The position numbers and the translations under genes are program-made. From Oscillospiraceae bacterium (GTDB taxonomy: Bacteria > Bacillota > Clostridia > Oscillospirales > Ruminococcaceae): a stretch of 13,234 bases of DNA. Shown piece after piece: positions 12,875 to 13,234 of the stretch. Numbering within the stretch: the first letter of the stretch is position 1; the number at the start of each line of letters is the position of its first letter. The notes under the pieces are model-generated. The model was given only the letters and a program-made list of their open reading frames with translations, was not told the DNA's origin and made no database searches. Where the stretch lies: NCBI GenBank assembly GCA_029062865.1, contig JAIDPG010000327.1, positions 1-13,234 of the forward strand, in the 5' to 3' direction.

Positions 12875-12903
12875 TTGATTTTTCAAGCGTTTTGTGGTAA
12901 AAT
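12875..12903 (+). promoter_or_regulatory. internal promoter of tuf
   Basis: TTGATT (12875-12880), a 17-bp spacer and TAAAAT (12898-12903), 45 bp before the tuf start. ACCAC (12870-12874) and GTGGT (12894-12898) flank the spacer as an inverted pair, with TTGA/TCAA inside. This allows tuf to be expressed independently of the upstream genes. Confidence 0.7.
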
Positions 12904-12947
12904 ATTACTGTAAACTTTAAATTGCCTATTGTAAGGAGGAAATACCA

Positions 12948-13234
12948 ATGGCTAAGGAAAAATATAATTCCAGCAAACCCCACGTAAATGTCGGCACTAT
13001 CGGTCACGTTGACCACGGCAAGACCACCCTTACCGCAGCTATCACCAAGTGGCTCGCGCTTAAGGGACAGGCTAAGTTCGAGGCTTATGATATGATCGAT
13101 AAGGCTCCCGAGGAGAGAGAGCGCGGCATCACGATCAACACCGCGCACGTTGAGTATGAGACGGACGCTCGTCACTACGCTCACGTTGACTGCCCCGGCC
13201 ACGCGGACTATATCAAGAACATGATCACCGGCGC
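12948..13234 (+). CDS. tuf: elongation factor Tu (N-terminal part, cut by window edge)
   Basis: The first 95 residues of EF-Tu, the GTPase that delivers aminoacyl-tRNA to the ribosomal A site. Visible motifs are G1 GHVDHGKT (19-26), the switch I sequence RGITIN (59-64) and DCPGHADY (81-88) with catalytic His85. The frame is open to the end of the window, so the gene is truncated by the boundary rather than broken. AAGGAGG (12933-12939) sets the ATG. The MAKEKYNSSKPHVNVGTIGHVDHGK start is typical of Clostridia EF-Tu. Confidence 0.97.
   Translation, partial: MAKEKYNSSKPHVNVGTIGHVDHGKTTLTAAITKWLALKGQAKFEAYDMIDKAPEERERGITINTAHVEYETDARHYAHVDCPGHADYIKNMITG

Noticed and set aside
10706..12886. A 726-codon open frame on the minus strand opposite fusA
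   Set aside because: It mirrors the fusA codon pattern, has no plausible start signal or recognisable protein features, and fusA is unambiguous.

Overview
The window looks like a chromosomal segment of an uncultured or gut-type Clostridia member, broadly Oscillospiraceae/Ruminococcaceae-like. Evidence: a str operon in the order rpsL-rpsG-fusA-tuf; an S12 protein with the Firmicutes-type insertion before the SPQKRG motif; strong GGAGG-type ribosome-binding sites; consensus TTGACA/TATAAT promoters with 17-bp spacers; GC-rich coding sequence with AT-rich intergenic regions. The taxonomic placement is inference from protein character, not from a search.

Layout. Positions 1-85 hold no gene I can support. 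A stand-alone type IV prepilin-like gene (186-791) has its own near-consensus promoter, a 5'-UTR hairpin and a strong terminator. It converges on a 1130-residue membrane hybrid sensor histidine kinase on the minus strand (841-4233). The kinase is divergent from a TtcA-like PP-loop tRNA-thiolation gene (4409-5128), and two perfectly spaced promoters lie back to back between them. Next comes a 473-bp intergenic region holding two copies of a structured repeat whose stems differ in sequence but keep their pairing. The second copy runs directly into the ribosome-binding site of a small four-helix membrane protein (5602-6177). That gene is followed by tgt (tRNA-guanine transglycosylase, 6235-7371) and a translationally coupled pair of small uncharacterised proteins (7393-7764 and 7761-8480). 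After a repeat-rich gap come a HAD-family phosphatase (8656-9315) and the str operon: rpsL (9564-9989), rpsG (10110-10580), fusA (10724-12811) and the start of tuf (12948 to the window edge).

How the genes fit together. From 4409 to the right edge every gene is on the plus strand, and translation dominates: two tRNA-modification enzymes (TtcA-like at position 32, Tgt at wobble position 34), two small-subunit ribosomal proteins and two elongation factors. rpsL has a TTGACA-17-TACAAT promoter, and its predicted transcript begins with a bulged hairpin. There are further structured elements between rpsL and rpsG, rpsG and fusA, and fusA and tuf, and tuf has a promoter of its own. The str operon therefore looks subdivided by RNA structure and internal promotion rather than being a simple polycistron. 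rpoB/rpoC are not immediately upstream of rpsL.

The most unusual material is non-coding: the three-way-junction repeat pair at 5199-5306 and 5465-5580 (seven two-sided compensatory base-pair changes between copies), and the predicted rpsL leader RNA at 9480-9535.
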